DNA of 64,000 nt from Streptomyces rishiriensis (GCF_030815485.1 NZ_JAUSWV010000002.1:2790001-2854000), one strand, 5' to 3'; numbered from the stretch's first letter, positions 25,870 through 36,346 are shown. Program-made: numbers and translations. The notes: generated by a model not told the origin, from the sequence alone.

Positions 25870-26226
25870 GAGCGCACCGGCGCGGGGACGCAGGGACGCA
25901 GGGGGCGAGCTGGACGCAGGGGACGCACGGGTGGGCCCGGGCGGCCTACCAGCGGCATCGGCTGCGGGCGCGCGCCGGCTGCCTGGTGCCCGCCGGGTGC
26001 GTGGTGCCTGCCGGGTGCGTGGTGCCTGCGGGATGCGTGATGCGGGCCAGGTGCGTGGTGCACGCCGGGTACGTCGTGCGGCGTCGGCTGCGTGGTGCAC
26101 GCCGGCTGCGAGTGCCTGCCCGGCACGGGGTGCGCGTCGGCTGCCTGGTGCGGTGGCGGGTGCGCGGTGCGCGCCGGGTGAACGGGTGTGCGTTCCGCTT
26201 GCACGGTCGGCCGTAAAAGCACTGCT
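25870..26226. repeat. 18-bp degenerate tandem repeat tract after xylB
   Basis: From about 25975 to 26060 the unit TGCGTGGTGCCTGCCGGG recurs with few changes, and related pieces run to about 26180. It opens spurious frames reading CVVPAG repeats. No gene is supported. Confidence 0.7.
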
Positions 26227-26245
26227 CTCAGCTTAATCAGTTGAG
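26227..26245. promoter_or_regulatory. Inverted repeat before the ABC exporter pair
   Basis: CTCAGCT-TAATC-AGTTGAG, with 6 of 7 arm pairs plus a G/T, sits in the only A/T-rich patch of the region. It is a plausible MarR- or TetR-type operator; no such regulator gene is adjacent. Confidence 0.4.
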
Positions 26246-26322
26246 GTAACGCGGGTGGAGTGTTCGACGATAGGGGCCAGGGGCAACCAATGCCCCTCCC
26301 CGCCGACTCCGAGAGACGTAGC

Positions 26323-28056
26323 GTGCTCATACGACTACTACAGACCTATCTCAGGCCCTACAAGAAACCCATCGCCCTGCTCGTGGCGCTCCAGTTCCTC
26401 CAGACCTGCGCCACCCTCTACCTGCCCACCCTGAACGCGCACATCATCGACAACGGCGTCGTCGAGGGAGACACCGGCTACATCCTGTCCTTCGGCGGCG
26501 TGATGATCGGCATCTCGCTGGCGCAGGTCGTGTGCAACATCGGCGCCGTGTACTACGGCGCCAGAACCGCTTCCGCGCTCGGCCGGGACGTGCGGGGGGC
26601 CGTCTTCGACCGGGTGCAGTCCTTCTCCGCCCGCGAGGTCGGCCAGTTCGGCGCACCCTCGCTGATCACCAGGACGACGAACGACGTCCAGCAGATCCAG
26701 ATGCTGGCCCTGATGACGTTCACGCTGATGGTGTCGGCGCCCATCATGTGCGTGGGCGGGGTCGTGCTGGCGCTCGGCCTGGACGTGCCGCTGTCCGCGG
26801 TGCTCGTCGCCGTGGTGCCGGTGCTGGGCATCTGCGTGACGCTGATCGTGCGCCGGCTGCGGCCGCTGTTCCGGTCCATGCAGGTGAAGCTGGACACCGT
26901 GAACCGGGTGCTGCGCGAGCAGATCACCGGCAACCGGGTGATCCGGGCCTTCGTCCGCGACGAGTACGAGCAGCAGCGCTTCCGGAACGCCAACAGCGAC
27001 CTCACCGACGTCTCGCTGAAGACCGGCAACCTGCTCGCGCTGATGTTCCCGGTGGTCATGACCACGGTGAACCTGTCGTCGATCGCCGTGGTGTGGTTCG
27101 GAGCCCACCGGATCGACAGCGGCGGGATGCAGATCGGTGACCTGACCGCGTTCCTCGCCTACCTGATGCAGATCGTCATGTCCGTGATGATGGCCACCTT
27201 CATGTTCATGATGGTGCCGCGCGCGGAGGTGTGCGCCGAGCGCATCCAGGAGGTGCTGGACACCTCGTCGTCGGTGGTACCGCCGGTGGCTCCCGTCACC
27301 GAGCTGCGCCGGCACGGGCATCTGGAGATCCGGGGGGCCGGATTCCGCTATCCCGGCGCCGAGGAGCCCGTCCTGAAGTCCGTGCAGCTCGTGGCGCGGC
27401 CGGGTGAGACCACGGCCGTGATCGGCTCGACCGGCAGCGGCAAGTCCACGCTGCTCGGGCTGGTGCCCCGGCTGTTCGACGCGACCGAGGGCGAGGTGCT
27501 CGTCGACGGGGTGGCCGTCGCCGAGATCGACCCGGTGCTGCTGGCGAAGACCGTCGGACTCGTACCGCAGAGGCCGTACCTGTTCGCGGGCACGGTCGCC
27601 ACCAACCTGCGCTACGGCAATCCGGACGCCACCGACGAGGAGCTGTGGCACGCGCTGGAGGTGGCGCAGGCCAAGGACTTCGTGAGCAAGCTGGAGAACG
27701 GCCTGGACTCCCCCGTCGCGCAGGGCGGGACGAACGTCTCCGGTGGCCAGCGGCAGCGGCTCGCGATCGCCCGGACGCTCGTGCAGCGGCCGGATATCTA
27801 CCTCTTCGACGACTCGTTCTCCGCACTCGACTACGCCACCGACGCGGCACTGCGGGCGGCGCTCGGGCGGGAGACCGCCGAGGCGACCGTGGTGATCGTC
27901 GCCCAGCGGGTGGCCACCATCCGCGACGCCGACCGGATCATCGTCCTCGACGAGGGTCTCGTCGTCGGCACGGGCACCCACCGCGAGCTGATGGCGGACA
28001 ACGAGACCTACCGGGAGATCGTGCTCTCCCAGCTCACGGAAGCGGAGGCTGCCTGA
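26323..28056 (+). CDS. ABC exporter subunit (type IV fold, membrane plus ATPase), first of a pair
   Basis: 577 residues from the GTG at 26323, where the conserved N-terminus LIRLLQTYLRPYKKP begins; ATG at 26260 or 26290 is possible. It has six membrane helices, then a nucleotide-binding domain with Walker A (GSTGSGKST), signature NVSGGQRQRLAIA and Walker B (IYLFDDSFSALD). The residue after Walker B is Asp, not the catalytic Glu (FDDS rather than LDE). One of the two ATP sites of the dimer is therefore probably degenerate, as in heterodimeric exporters. The next gene overlaps by 1 nt (TGATG) and supplies the other half. The cargo is unknown; multidrug or lipid are both possible. Confidence 0.9.
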   Translation: MLIRLLQTYLRPYKKPIALLVALQFLQTCATLYLPTLNAHIIDNGVVEGDTGYILSFGGVMIGISLAQVVCNIGAVYYGARTASALGRDVRGAVFDRVQSFSAREVGQFGAPSLITRTTNDVQQIQMLALMTFTLMVSAPIMCVGGVVLALGLDVPLSAVLVAVVPVLGICVTLIVRRLRPLFRSMQVKLDTVNRVLREQITGNRVIRAFVRDEYEQQRFRNANSDLTDVSLKTGNLLALMFPVVMTTVNLSSIAVVWFGAHRIDSGGMQIGDLTAFLAYLMQIVMSVMMATFMFMMVPRAEVCAERIQEVLDTSSSVVPPVAPVTELRRHGHLEIRGAGFRYPGAEEPVLKSVQLVARPGETTAVIGSTGSGKSTLLGLVPRLFDATEGEVLVDGVAVAEIDPVLLAKTVGLVPQRPYLFAGTVATNLRYGNPDATDEELWHALEVAQAKDFVSKLENGLDSPVAQGGTNVSGGQRQRLAIARTLVQRPDIYLFDDSFSALDYATDAALRAALGRETAEATVVIVAQRVATIRDADRIIVLDEGLVVGTGTHRELMADNETYREIVLSQLTEAEAA

Positions 28057-29984
28057 TGGCCGGGCCCATGGGACGCATGATGGCCGGCAGCGGTCCCGAC
28101 AGCCACTCGCTGGACTTCAAGGTGTCCGGCAGGCGACTGCTCGCCCAGTTCAAACCGGAGCGGTTCACCCTCTTCACGATGTTGGCCTGCGTGACGCTGA
28201 GCGTCGGTCTCAGCGTGGTCGGACCGAAGATCCTCGGCAAGGCCACCGACCTGGTCTTCGCGGGCATCGTCGGCCGGGAGATGCCGGCCGGGGCGAGCAA
28301 GGAACAGGTTCTCGACTCGATGCGCGAGCGCGGCCAGGGCAGCGTCGCCGACATGCTCAGGAGCACCGACTTCACCCCCGGCAAGGGCATCGACTTCGGC
28401 TCCGTCGGCGAGATCCTGCTGTTCGCGCTCGGGGTCTTCCTCATCGCCGGTCTGCTGATGGCGGTGGCGACGCGGCTGGTCAACAAGTCGGTCAACCGCA
28501 CCATGTTCCGGATGCGCGAGGACGTGCAGACGAAGCTGTCCCGGCTGCCGCTGTCGTACTTCGACAAGCGTCAGCGCGGCGAGGTGCTGTCCCGCGCCAC
28601 CAACGACATCGACAACATCGGTCAGACGCTCCAGCAGTCGATGGGTCAGCTGATCAACTCGCTGCTGAGCGTCATCGGCGTGCTGGCGATGATGTTCTGG
28701 GTGTCGTGGATCCTCGCGCTGGTCGCGCTGGTGACCGTGCCGCTGTCGTTCGTCGTCGCGACCCGCGTCGGCAAGCGGTCGCAGCCGCACTTCGTGCAGC
28801 AGTGGCGCACCACCGGCAAGCTCAACGCCCACATCGAGGAGATGTACACCGGCCACACGCTGGTGAAGGTGTTCGGCCGCCAGGAGGAGTCCGCGCAGCA
28901 GTTCGCCGAGCAGAACGACGCGTTGTACGAGGCCGGGTTCAAGGCGCAGTTCAACAGCGGGGTGATGCAGCCGCTGATGATGTTCGTGTCGAACATCAAC
29001 TACGTGCTGGTCGCGGTGGTCGGCGGACTGCGCGTCGCGTCGGGTTCCCTGTCCATCGGTGACGTGCAGGCGTTCATCCAGTACTCGCGCCAGTTCTCGA
29101 TGCCGCTGACGCAGCTCGCGTCCATGGCGAACCTGGTGCAGTCCGGCGTCGCCTCGGCCGAGCGGGTCTTCGAACTCCTGGACGCGGAGGAGCAGGAGGC
29201 GGACCCGGTGGCGGCCGTGCGGCCCGCGGAGCTGCGCGGGCGGGTGGCGCTGGAGGGCGTGTCCTTCCGGTACGACCCGGAGAAGCCGCTGATCGAGGAC
29301 CTGTCCCTGACGGTGGAACCCGGCCACACGGTCGCCATCGTCGGTCCGACGGGCGCCGGCAAGACGACCCTGGTGAACCTGCTCATGCGGTTCTACGACG
29401 TCTCCGGCGGGCGTATCACCCTCGACGGCGTCGACATAGCGAGCATGTCCCGCGACGACCTGCGCGCCGGCATCGGCATGGTGCTCCAGGACACCTGGCT
29501 GTTCGGCGGCACCATCGCGGAGAACATCGCGTACGGCGCGTCGGGCGAGGTCACCCGCGGCGAGATCGAGGAGGCGGCGCGGGCCGCGCACGCCGACCGG
29601 TTCGTCCGCACCCTTCCCGACGGCTACGACACGGTGATCGACGACGAGGGCAGCGGGGTCAGCGCCGGTGAGAAGCAGCTGATCACCATCGCGCGGGCGT
29701 TCCTGTCCGACCCGACGATCCTGGTGCTCGACGAGGCCACCAGCTCCGTCGACACCCGCACCGAGGTGCTGATCCAGAAGGCGATGGCGAAGCTGGCGCA
29801 CGGGCGTACGTCGTTCGTCATCGCGCACCGGCTGTCGACCATCCGGGACGCCGACACGATCCTGGTGATGGAGAACGGCTCGATCGTCGAGCAGGGCACG
29901 CACACCGACCTGCTGGCGGCGAACGGGGCCTACGCGCGGCTGTACAAGGCCCAGTTCGCGCAGGCACTGGCCGAGGTCGACTGA
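28056..29984 (+). CDS. ABC exporter subunit (membrane plus ATPase), second of a pair
   Basis: 642 residues, ATG overlapping the previous stop. Six membrane helices, with a long insertion after the first (about residues 75-115, GREMPAGASKEQ...). The ATPase has Walker A (GPTGAGKTT), Walker B ILVLDEATSSVDTR with catalytic Glu, and switch His (IAHRLS). Its signature, GVSAGEKQLITIA, has SAGE in place of SGGQ. With its partner's missing Glu this gives the asymmetric site pair of heterodimeric exporters such as TM287/288. Translational coupling supports equal amounts of both subunits. Confidence 0.92.
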   Translation: MAGPMGRMMAGSGPDSHSLDFKVSGRRLLAQFKPERFTLFTMLACVTLSVGLSVVGPKILGKATDLVFAGIVGREMPAGASKEQVLDSMRERGQGSVADMLRSTDFTPGKGIDFGSVGEILLFALGVFLIAGLLMAVATRLVNKSVNRTMFRMREDVQTKLSRLPLSYFDKRQRGEVLSRATNDIDNIGQTLQQSMGQLINSLLSVIGVLAMMFWVSWILALVALVTVPLSFVVATRVGKRSQPHFVQQWRTTGKLNAHIEEMYTGHTLVKVFGRQEESAQQFAEQNDALYEAGFKAQFNSGVMQPLMMFVSNINYVLVAVVGGLRVASGSLSIGDVQAFIQYSRQFSMPLTQLASMANLVQSGVASAERVFELLDAEEQEADPVAAVRPAELRGRVALEGVSFRYDPEKPLIEDLSLTVEPGHTVAIVGPTGAGKTTLVNLLMRFYDVSGGRITLDGVDIASMSRDDLRAGIGMVLQDTWLFGGTIAENIAYGASGEVTRGEIEEAARAAHADRFVRTLPDGYDTVIDDEGSGVSAGEKQLITIARAFLSDPTILVLDEATSSVDTRTEVLIQKAMAKLAHGRTSFVIAHRLSTIRDADTILVMENGSIVEQGTHTDLLAANGAYARLYKAQFAQALAEVD

Positions 29985-30042
29985 CGGTCCCTTCCGGAGG
30001 CGCCCCAGAGGCGTCTCCGGGGCCTCTGCGGGACCCTTCGGG

Positions 30043-30074
30043 GCCGCTCGCGTCTCCGGGGGACGGCGAGCGGC
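30043..30074. terminator. Hairpin between convergent ABC and sigma genes
   Basis: GCCGCTCGC and its complement GCGAGCGGC are separated by a 14-nt loop, 58 bp after the exporter stop and 6 bp before the end of the sigma gene. Confidence 0.6.
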
Positions 30075-30079
30075 TCCGC

Positions 30080-31366
30080 TCAGTCCAGGTAGCCCCTCAG
30101 CTGGTCCGCGAAGGCGTGGTCGCGGAGTTTGTTGAGGGTCTTCGACTCGATCTGCCGGATCCGCTCGCGCGTCACGCCGAAGATGCGGCCGATCTCCTCC
30201 AGCGTGCGCGGCCGGCCGTCCGCCAGCCCGTAGCGCAGCTGGACCACCTTCCGTTCGCGCTCACCGAGGGTGGAGAGCACGGCTTCCAGGTGCTCGCGCA
30301 GCAGCAGGAAGGCCGCCGACTCGACGGGGCTGGCCGCGTCGCCGTCCTCGATGAGGTCGCCGAGGGCGACATCGTCCTCCTCGCCCACGGGGGCGTGCAG
30401 CGAGACCGGCTCCTGGGCCAGCCGCAGCACCTCGCCGACGCGTTCCGGCAGGAGGTCGAGCTGGGCGGCGACCTCTTCCGCGGTCGGCTCGTAGCCGCGC
30501 TCCTGGAGCATCCGGCGCTGGACGCGGACGACCCGGTTGATGAGCTCGACCACGTGGACCGGGACGCGGATGGTGCGCGCCTGGTCGGCCAGCGCGCGGG
30601 ACATGGCCTGGCGGATCCACCAGGTGGCGTACGTGGAGAACTTGTAGCCGCGGGCGTAGTCGAACTTCTCGACCGCCCGGATCAGACCGAGGTTGCCCTC
30701 CTGGACGAGGTCGAGCATGGTGAGCCCGCGGCCGACGTACCGCTTGGCGACGGAGACCACGAGCCGCAGGTTGGCCTCGATGAGGCGGCGCTTGGCCACG
30801 CGGCCCAGGACGACCAACCGGTCTAGGTCGAGGGCCAGTTGGCTGTCCAGGTCGGTCGCGCCGCTCAGCTTCTCCTCGGCGAACAGGCCCGCCTCCACGC
30901 GGCGCGCCAGGTCGACCTCCTCGGCCGCGGTGAGCAGCGGGATGCGGCCGATCTCCCGCAGGTACTGCCGGAACAGGTCCGAGGAGGGGCTGCCGCTGTC
31001 GCCGGCCCGGGCGCGGGACGGCCGGACGGGCTCGGGAGCCTCCTCCAGAGCCTCGGCGGGCGGCTCGGTCCCGGGCTCGGCCCGCGTCCGCGGGTGCGTT
31101 TCCGCGGGCGTCTCGGGGTGGGGTTCAGGGTGGGTCTCGGGGTGGTGCGCGGCACGGTGCTGCGGCGGCACGGCGGCCAGGACGTCGGTCTCGGCGTCCG
31201 GTTCGGTGCCGTCGGCCGTACCGGTGCCGGTGCCGGTGGTACCGGCCGTGCTCTCGGCAGTGCTGACGGTCTGGGTCAGGGTCTGGGTCTGCACGGGGGC
31301 GACCTCCAGGATGATCGCTGCTGAAGTGGGCAGCAGCGGTACTTCGGGGGCGGAGTCGGCGGCCAC
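30080..31366 (-). CDS. hrdA: Principal-like RNA polymerase sigma factor HrdA
   Basis: 428 residues of the sigma-70 group 1/2 type. After a 125-residue low-complexity Thr/Glu/Pro-rich N-terminus comes region 1.2 ([31 protein letters not shown]). Region 2 follows ([57 protein letters not shown]), then regions 3 and 4 ending in [20 protein letters not shown]. It recognises standard -10/-35 promoters. Region 1.1 is replaced by the unusual TPE-rich tract. HrdA is the non-essential paralogue of HrdB and in Streptomyces lies next to dnaG, as here (147 bp apart, same strand). The start is a GTG at 31366. Confidence 0.9.
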   Translation of the reverse strand: MAADSAPEVPLLPTSAAIILEVAPVQTQTLTQTVSTAESTAGTTGTGTGTADGTEPDAETDVLAAVPPQHRAAHHPETHPEPHPETPAETHPRTRAEPGTEPPAEALEEAPEPVRPSRARAGDSGSPSSDLFRQYLREIGRIPLLTAAEEVDLARRVEAGLFAEEKLSGATDLDSQLALDLDRLVVLGRVAKRRLIEANLRLVVSVAKRYVGRGLTMLDLVQEGNLGLIRAVEKFDYARGYKFSTYATWWIRQAMSRALADQARTIRVPVHVVELINRVVRVQRRMLQERGYEPTAEEVAAQLDLLPERVGEVLRLAQEPVSLHAPVGEEDDVALGDLIEDGDAASPVESAAFLLLREHLEAVLSTLGERERKVVQLRYGLADGRPRTLEEIGRIFGVTRERIRQIESKTLNKLRDHAFADQLRGYLD

Positions 31367-31512
31367 GCCGCGTCCGCCCGGGATCGGCCGCGCTCCGAGG
31401 ACTCAGGCACCGCACCCAGTGTGGAGTACGACACACAGCCGCCACGAGGGGCGTGCGGCGACTTTTTGAGTCCGGTCCGTGACCGCGTGACTACCGTGCC
31501 GCGGACGGCGGC

Positions 31513-33408
31513 TCAGAGAGCGGACGGGCCTTCGTGCTGCAACGCCCTGTCGTACCTGGTCAGGATCATCATCTCGTTCTGGACGGCGGCCGACTGGGCC
31601 GGGTCCGTGTGGCCGAGACGGGTCAGCGTGCCCTGGAGATCGGTGAGCCTGCGGGCCACGGCCCTGCGGCGGACCGTCACCAACTGCTCCCCCGCGTAGT
31701 TCTCGTCGACCGTGCGGCGCATGATCGCCTCGACCGCGAGCTCCGTCACCATCGCGCGGACCGCGTCGTCGGGCGCGGCCTCCCGGACCCGGACGAGGTA
31801 CTCCTGTCCGTCCTTGATGCCGTACTCGGCGCCGCCCGCGTCCTGGATCGCCTGGCGCACTGCGGCGTAGGGGGCGGCGGTGAACTCGTCGATGCCGTAC
31901 GCGTCGAAGGCCGGGGCCACCAGTTCGGGGCGCTGGAGGGCGAGCTTCAGCAGCTCACGTTCGGTGGCGTAGACGGCGTTGCGGAGATTGAGGGCGGGGC
32001 CGCCCGCGGCGGGCCTGGAGGCGGACTCGTACGGCTGGGGGCCCCGGGACGGCGCCGGGCCCTTGCCGCCCCGGTCGCGGGCCCAACGGGCCAGCTGCGC
32101 GACCCTTTTGACGACGAACTGGGTGTCCAGGATGCCGAGCATGCCGGCCAGCTGGACGGCGACCTCGTGCTGGGCGCCGCTGTTCTTGATACGGGCGACG
32201 ATGGGCGCGGCCTCGTCGAGGGCGGCGGCGCGGCCCGCGGGGGTGTCCAGGTCGTAGCGGACGACGACCTGGCGGAGCGCGAACTCGAAGAGCGGCGTGC
32301 GTGGTTCGACCAGGTCGGCGACCGCCTCGTCGCCCTTCGCCAGGCGCAGGTCACAGGGGTCCATGTTGTCCGGCGCGATGGCGATGTACGTCTCGGCGGC
32401 GAACTTCTGGTCGTCCTCGAAGGCGCGCAGGGCGGCCTTCTGGCCGGCCGCGTCACCGTCGAAGGTGAAGATGACGCGGGCGCTGCCGTTGTCCATGAGG
32501 AGCCGGCGGAGGATCTTGATGTGGTCGCCGCCGAAGGCGGTGCCGCAGGTCGCGATGGCGGTGGTGACGCCGGCCAGGTGACAGGCCATGACGTCGGTGT
32601 AGCCCTCGACGACGACCGCGCGGCTGGACTTGGCGATGTCCTTCTTCGCGAGGTCGATGCCGTAGAGGACCTGGGACTTCTTGTAGATCGCCGTGTCGGG
32701 CGTGTTGAGGTACTTGGGGCCGTTGTCCGACTCGTAGAGCTTGCGCGCGCCGAAGCCGACGACCTCGCCCCCGATGTCTCGGATGGGCCACATCAGACGG
32801 CCCCGGAAGCGGTCGATGGGGCCTCGGCGGCCCTCCTGGGCGAGGCCGGAGAGGAACAGTTCCTTGTCGGTGAAGCCCTTGCCGCGCAGGAAGCGGGTGA
32901 GGTGGTCCCAGCCCTGGGGGCTGTACCCGACGCCGAAGTGGAGGGCCGCGGCCTGGTCGAAGCCCCGGTCGGCGAGGAAGATCCGACCGGTGTCGGCCTC
33001 CGGGCTCGTGGCCAGCTGTTCCGCATACCACTCCGCGGCGACCTTGTGCGCCTCGACCAGCCGGATGCGTTCGCCGCGCTGGTGGGCGGGGTTGTAGCCG
33101 CCCTCCTCGTAGCGCAGGGTGATGCCGGCCTGGGCGGCGAGCCGTTCGACGACCTCGGAGAAGGTGAGGTGGTCGACCTTCATCACGAACGTGATGGTGT
33201 CGCCGCCCTCCTGGCAGCCGAAGCAGTGGAACAGTCCCTTGCTCGGGCTGACCTGGAAGGACGGCGACTTCTCGTCGTGGAAGGGGCAGAGGCCCTTGAG
33301 GTTGCCGCCGCCCGCGTTGCGCAGCTGGAGGTACTCGGACACCACGGCGTCGATCGGGACCGCGTCCCGTACCGCCTTCACGTCCTCGTCGTTGATCCGT
33401 CCTGCCAC
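31513..33408 (-). CDS. dnaG: DNA primase
   Basis: 631 residues. The N-terminal zinc-binding domain has CPFH...CFGC (residues about 41-66). The RNA polymerase core has the TOPRIM motifs VVVEGYTDVMA and VIFTFDGDAAGQKAALRAF with the acidic residues that bind magnesium. The C-terminal part binds the DnaB helicase and is divergent. It makes the RNA primers for lagging-strand replication. The GTG start at 33408 has no strong ribosome site. It is upstream of hrdA on the same strand, the classic Streptomyces arrangement. Confidence 0.97.
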   Translation of the reverse strand: MAGRINDEDVKAVRDAVPIDAVVSEYLQLRNAGGGNLKGLCPFHDEKSPSFQVSPSKGLFHCFGCQEGGDTITFVMKVDHLTFSEVVERLAAQAGITLRYEEGGYNPAHQRGERIRLVEAHKVAAEWYAEQLATSPEADTGRIFLADRGFDQAAALHFGVGYSPQGWDHLTRFLRGKGFTDKELFLSGLAQEGRRGPIDRFRGRLMWPIRDIGGEVVGFGARKLYESDNGPKYLNTPDTAIYKKSQVLYGIDLAKKDIAKSSRAVVVEGYTDVMACHLAGVTTAIATCGTAFGGDHIKILRRLLMDNGSARVIFTFDGDAAGQKAALRAFEDDQKFAAETYIAIAPDNMDPCDLRLAKGDEAVADLVEPRTPLFEFALRQVVVRYDLDTPAGRAAALDEAAPIVARIKNSGAQHEVAVQLAGMLGILDTQFVVKRVAQLARWARDRGGKGPAPSRGPQPYESASRPAAGGPALNLRNAVYATERELLKLALQRPELVAPAFDAYGIDEFTAAPYAAVRQAIQDAGGAEYGIKDGQEYLVRVREAAPDDAVRAMVTELAVEAIMRRTVDENYAGEQLVTVRRRAVARRLTDLQGTLTRLGHTDPAQSAAVQNEMMILTRYDRALQHEGPSAL

Positions 33409-33629
33409 GAGGTGATTCTACGGGGGCGCGCCGACATCTCCGGCGGGTCGTGATGCCCTTGGGGTCCGCGAGGCCGTGAGGTGCGCGGCCCGCCCGCCGG
33501 GGCGCGCCCGGCCGCACACGACCCGCGGCGCCGGACCACGGCCCGGCGGGCGGCCGGAACCCGGGCCGGACCGGGTCCGCGAGGTGGCGCCGGCCGCCCG
33601 GGAGCCGGGCGCCACCTGCGGACGCGGCC

Positions 33630-34895
33630 TTAGGCGCCGAGGTCGTCCAGCGGCAGCCGGGGGTCCGCCAGGGCCTCCGTGTCGATCCGCTCGCGCGAGC
33701 GGATCAGCTTCTGGATCGGCTCTGTGACGTCCCACACGTTCACGTTCATCCCGGCGAGGAGGCGGCCCTCCTTCAGCCAGAACGCGACGAACTCCCGCTT
33801 GCCCGCGTCGCCGCGGATCACCACCTCGTCGTAGGTCCCCGGCGGGGCCCAGCCGCTGTACTCCATGCCCAGGTCGTACTGGTCGGAGAAGAAGTAGGGC
33901 ACGCGGTCGTAGACGACGTCCTTGCCGAGCATCGCGCGGGCGGCCGCCGGGCCGCCGTTCAGGGCGTTGGCCCAGTGCTCGACGCGCAGCCGGGTGTCGA
34001 AGAGGCCGTGCGGGAAGGACGCGACGTCGCCGGCGGCGTAGATGTCGGGGTCGGAGGTGCGCAGCCGGACGTCGACCGCGATCCCGCCGCCGTGCGCGCG
34101 GTCGGCGAGGGTGAGGCCCGCCGCCTCCGCCAGGCCCGTGCGGGGGGCCGCGCCGATCGCCGCGAGGACGTCGTGCGCCGGGTGCTCCTCGCCGTCGTCG
34201 GTGCGGACGGCGAGGACCATGCCGTCCTGGCCGACGATCTCGGTGAGGTGGACGCCGAAGTGGAAGCGGACGCCGTGCTCGCGGTGCAGGTCGGCGAAGA
34301 CGCTCCCGAGCTCCGGGCCGAGGACGCCGTGCAGCGGGGTGGGCTCCGGTTCGATGACGGTGACCTCGGCGCCGTACTCGCGGGCCGCCGCCGCGATCTC
34401 CAGGCCGATCCAGCCGCCGCCGGCGATCACGATGTGGCCGTTGTCACGGCCGAGAGCGGCCAGCACGCCCTTCAGCCGCTCCGCGTGCGCGAGCCGGCGC
34501 AGATGGTGCACGCCCGCGAGGTCGGTGCCGGGGATGTCCAGCCGGCGGGGCTCCGCGCCGGTGGCGAGGAGCAGCTTGTCGTAGTGGACGAGCGTGCCGT
34601 CGTCACCGAAGCGGACCGTCTTCGCGGTGCGGTCGATCGCGTCGACGGTCTGGCCGAGGTGCAGCTCGATGTCGTTCTGCGCGTACCAGGCGGGCTCGTG
34701 CACGAAGACGCTCTCCCGCGTCTCCTTGCCGAGCAGGAAGCCCTTGGACAGCGGCGGCCGCTCGTAGGGGTGGTCGCGTTCGTCGCAGATCAGTATCACG
34801 CGGCCGGTGAAGCCCTCCGCCCTCAGCGTCTCGGCCGCCTTGGCGCCGGCCAGGCCTCCTCCGACGATGACAAATGTCTGATCCGCGTCGACCAC
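33630..34895 (-). CDS. FAD/NAD(P)-dependent ferredoxin-reductase-like oxidoreductase
   Basis: 421 residues of the class that includes rubredoxin and putidaredoxin reductases. It has the FAD motif VIVGGGLAGAKAAETLRAEGF, the ERPPLSK signature with catalytic lysine, the NAD motif IAGGGWIGLEIAAAAREYGAEV, the ATG motif LLATGAEPRR and the second FAD motif IYAAGDVASFPHG. The C-terminal domain (FFSDQYDLGMEYSGWA) matches the reductase partner of Rieske or cytochrome P450 systems. The electron acceptor is unknown. The GTG start at 34895 has TAGGAGG upstream. It is conserved beside dnaG and dgt. Confidence 0.9.
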   Translation of the reverse strand: MVDADQTFVIVGGGLAGAKAAETLRAEGFTGRVILICDERDHPYERPPLSKGFLLGKETRESVFVHEPAWYAQNDIELHLGQTVDAIDRTAKTVRFGDDGTLVHYDKLLLATGAEPRRLDIPGTDLAGVHHLRRLAHAERLKGVLAALGRDNGHIVIAGGGWIGLEIAAAAREYGAEVTVIEPEPTPLHGVLGPELGSVFADLHREHGVRFHFGVHLTEIVGQDGMVLAVRTDDGEEHPAHDVLAAIGAAPRTGLAEAAGLTLADRAHGGGIAVDVRLRTSDPDIYAAGDVASFPHGLFDTRLRVEHWANALNGGPAAARAMLGKDVVYDRVPYFFSDQYDLGMEYSGWAPPGTYDEVVIRGDAGKREFVAFWLKEGRLLAGMNVNVWDVTEPIQKLIRSRERIDTEALADPRLPLDDLGA

Positions 34896-35062
34896 GTGAT
34901 GCCTCCTACCGGGGGTCTGGGGGGTGGTCCCCCAGATGACACTGTGCGTGCCGCCACATGCGAGCGTCCCGCACGCAGCGTGATGGGGGAAGGGGGACGT
35001 GCCCGATCAGGGCACGTCGGGTCGCGTTCCGGGCCCGTTCGGGCGCACCCGGTCCGCACTTG

Positions 35063-36346
35063 TCAGGATCTCGTCCGCTCCGTCAGACGGCTGTGCAGCG
35101 ATCGGGCCGAGGCGTCGGTGAGGGACGCGATCTGGTCGACGACGACCCGCTTGCGGGCGCGGTCGTCGGATGCCTGGTCGAACAGGGCGTGGAACTGGGG
35201 GTCGAGGCCGTCGGGGGCGCGGGCGGTGAGCGCCTGGGCGAGCTCGCTGATGACGACGCGCTGGTCGGCGCGCAGGATTTCCTGTTCGGCGCGCTGCATG
35301 ACGTACCGGTCGGCGACCGCCTTGAGGACCGCGCACTCCAGGCGGGCCTCCTGCGGTACGACGAGTTCGGCGCCGTACCGGGTGAGACTCCCGTTGCCGT
35401 ACCGCGCGCGTGTGGCGGCCTCGGCGGCCAGGCAGAAGCGGCCGATGAGCTGGCTGGTGGCGTCCTTCAGCCGGGCCTGGGCGGCGGCCGTCCCGTCGTA
35501 GCCGTGCGGCCACCACTCCTGGTCCTGGAGGCGGTCGAGGGCGGCGGCGAGCTCGGCCGGATCGGTGCCGGCCGGGACGTAGCGGCCGACTGCGACCCGG
35601 AAGATCTCCTGGCGTTCCGGTTCCGCGTGCAGGCAGTTGGGGTCGATGTGCCCCGCGTGCAGGCCGTCCTCCACGTCGTGCACCGAGTACGCCACGTCGT
35701 CGGCCCAGTCCATGACCTGTGCCTCGAAGCAGGTGCGGGTGCCGGGGGCCGTCTCGCGGACCCAGTCGAAGACGGGCCTGTCGTCCTCGTAGACACCGAA
35801 CTTGGGGGACGTCGGGTCGGTGGGACGGGCGCCCCGGGGCCACGGGTACTTGGTGGCGGCGTCGAGGGTGGCCCGGGTGAGGTTGAGGCCCACGGAGCCC
35901 TCGGCGGTGAAGCGCTTGGGTTCGATACGGGTGAGGAGCCTCAGTGACTGTGCGTTGCCCTCGAAGCCGCCGCAGTCCCGCGCGAACTCGTTCAGCGCCT
36001 GTTCGCCGTTGTGACCGAACGGGGGGTGCCCGAGGTCGTGGGAGAGACAGGCCGCCTCGACCAGGTCGGCGTCACAGCCGAGGGCGGCGCCGAGCTCGCG
36101 GCCCACCTGGGCGCACTCCAGGGAGTGGGTGAGGCGGGTGCGGGGGGTGGCGTCCCAGGCGTCGGTGCGGGTGCCCGGCGTGACCACCTGGGTCTTGCCG
36201 GAGAGCCTTCTCAGCGCGGAGGAGTGCAGGACGCGGGCGCGGTCTCGTTGGAAGGCGGTCCGGCCGGGGCGTTTGTCCGGCTCGGGGGCCCAGCGGGCGA
36301 CTGACGTCGGGTCATAGGCGGTGTCGAGGTGTGCGGTGCCTTCCAT
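35063..36346 (-). CDS. dgt: Deoxyguanosinetriphosphate triphosphohydrolase-like HD-domain protein
   Basis: 427 residues. The HD phosphohydrolase metal site is present: His in [18 protein letters not shown] in [19 protein letters not shown], and Asp in [16 protein letters not shown]. The N-terminus [26 protein letters not shown] is characteristic of the dGTPase type. It cleaves dGTP (and perhaps other dNTPs) to the nucleoside and triphosphate, helping set nucleotide pools. ATG 36346. Its neighbourhood with dnaG is functionally sensible. Confidence 0.93.
   Translation of the reverse strand: MEGTAHLDTAYDPTSVARWAPEPDKRPGRTAFQRDRARVLHSSALRRLSGKTQVVTPGTRTDAWDATPRTRLTHSLECAQVGRELGAALGCDADLVEAACLSHDLGHPPFGHNGEQALNEFARDCGGFEGNAQSLRLLTRIEPKRFTAEGSVGLNLTRATLDAATKYPWPRGARPTDPTSPKFGVYEDDRPVFDWVRETAPGTRTCFEAQVMDWADDVAYSVHDVEDGLHAGHIDPNCLHAEPERQEIFRVAVGRYVPAGTDPAELAAALDRLQDQEWWPHGYDGTAAAQARLKDATSQLIGRFCLAAEAATRARYGNGSLTRYGAELVVPQEARLECAVLKAVADRYVMQRAEQEILRADQRVVISELAQALTARAPDGLDPQFHALFDQASDDRARKRVVVDQIASLTDASARSLHSRLTERTRS

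Noticed and set aside
25931..26236. Cysteine/arginine-rich repeat protein after xylB
   Set aside because: The reading frame is only the 18-bp repeat; other frames are equally open and no start signal is present.
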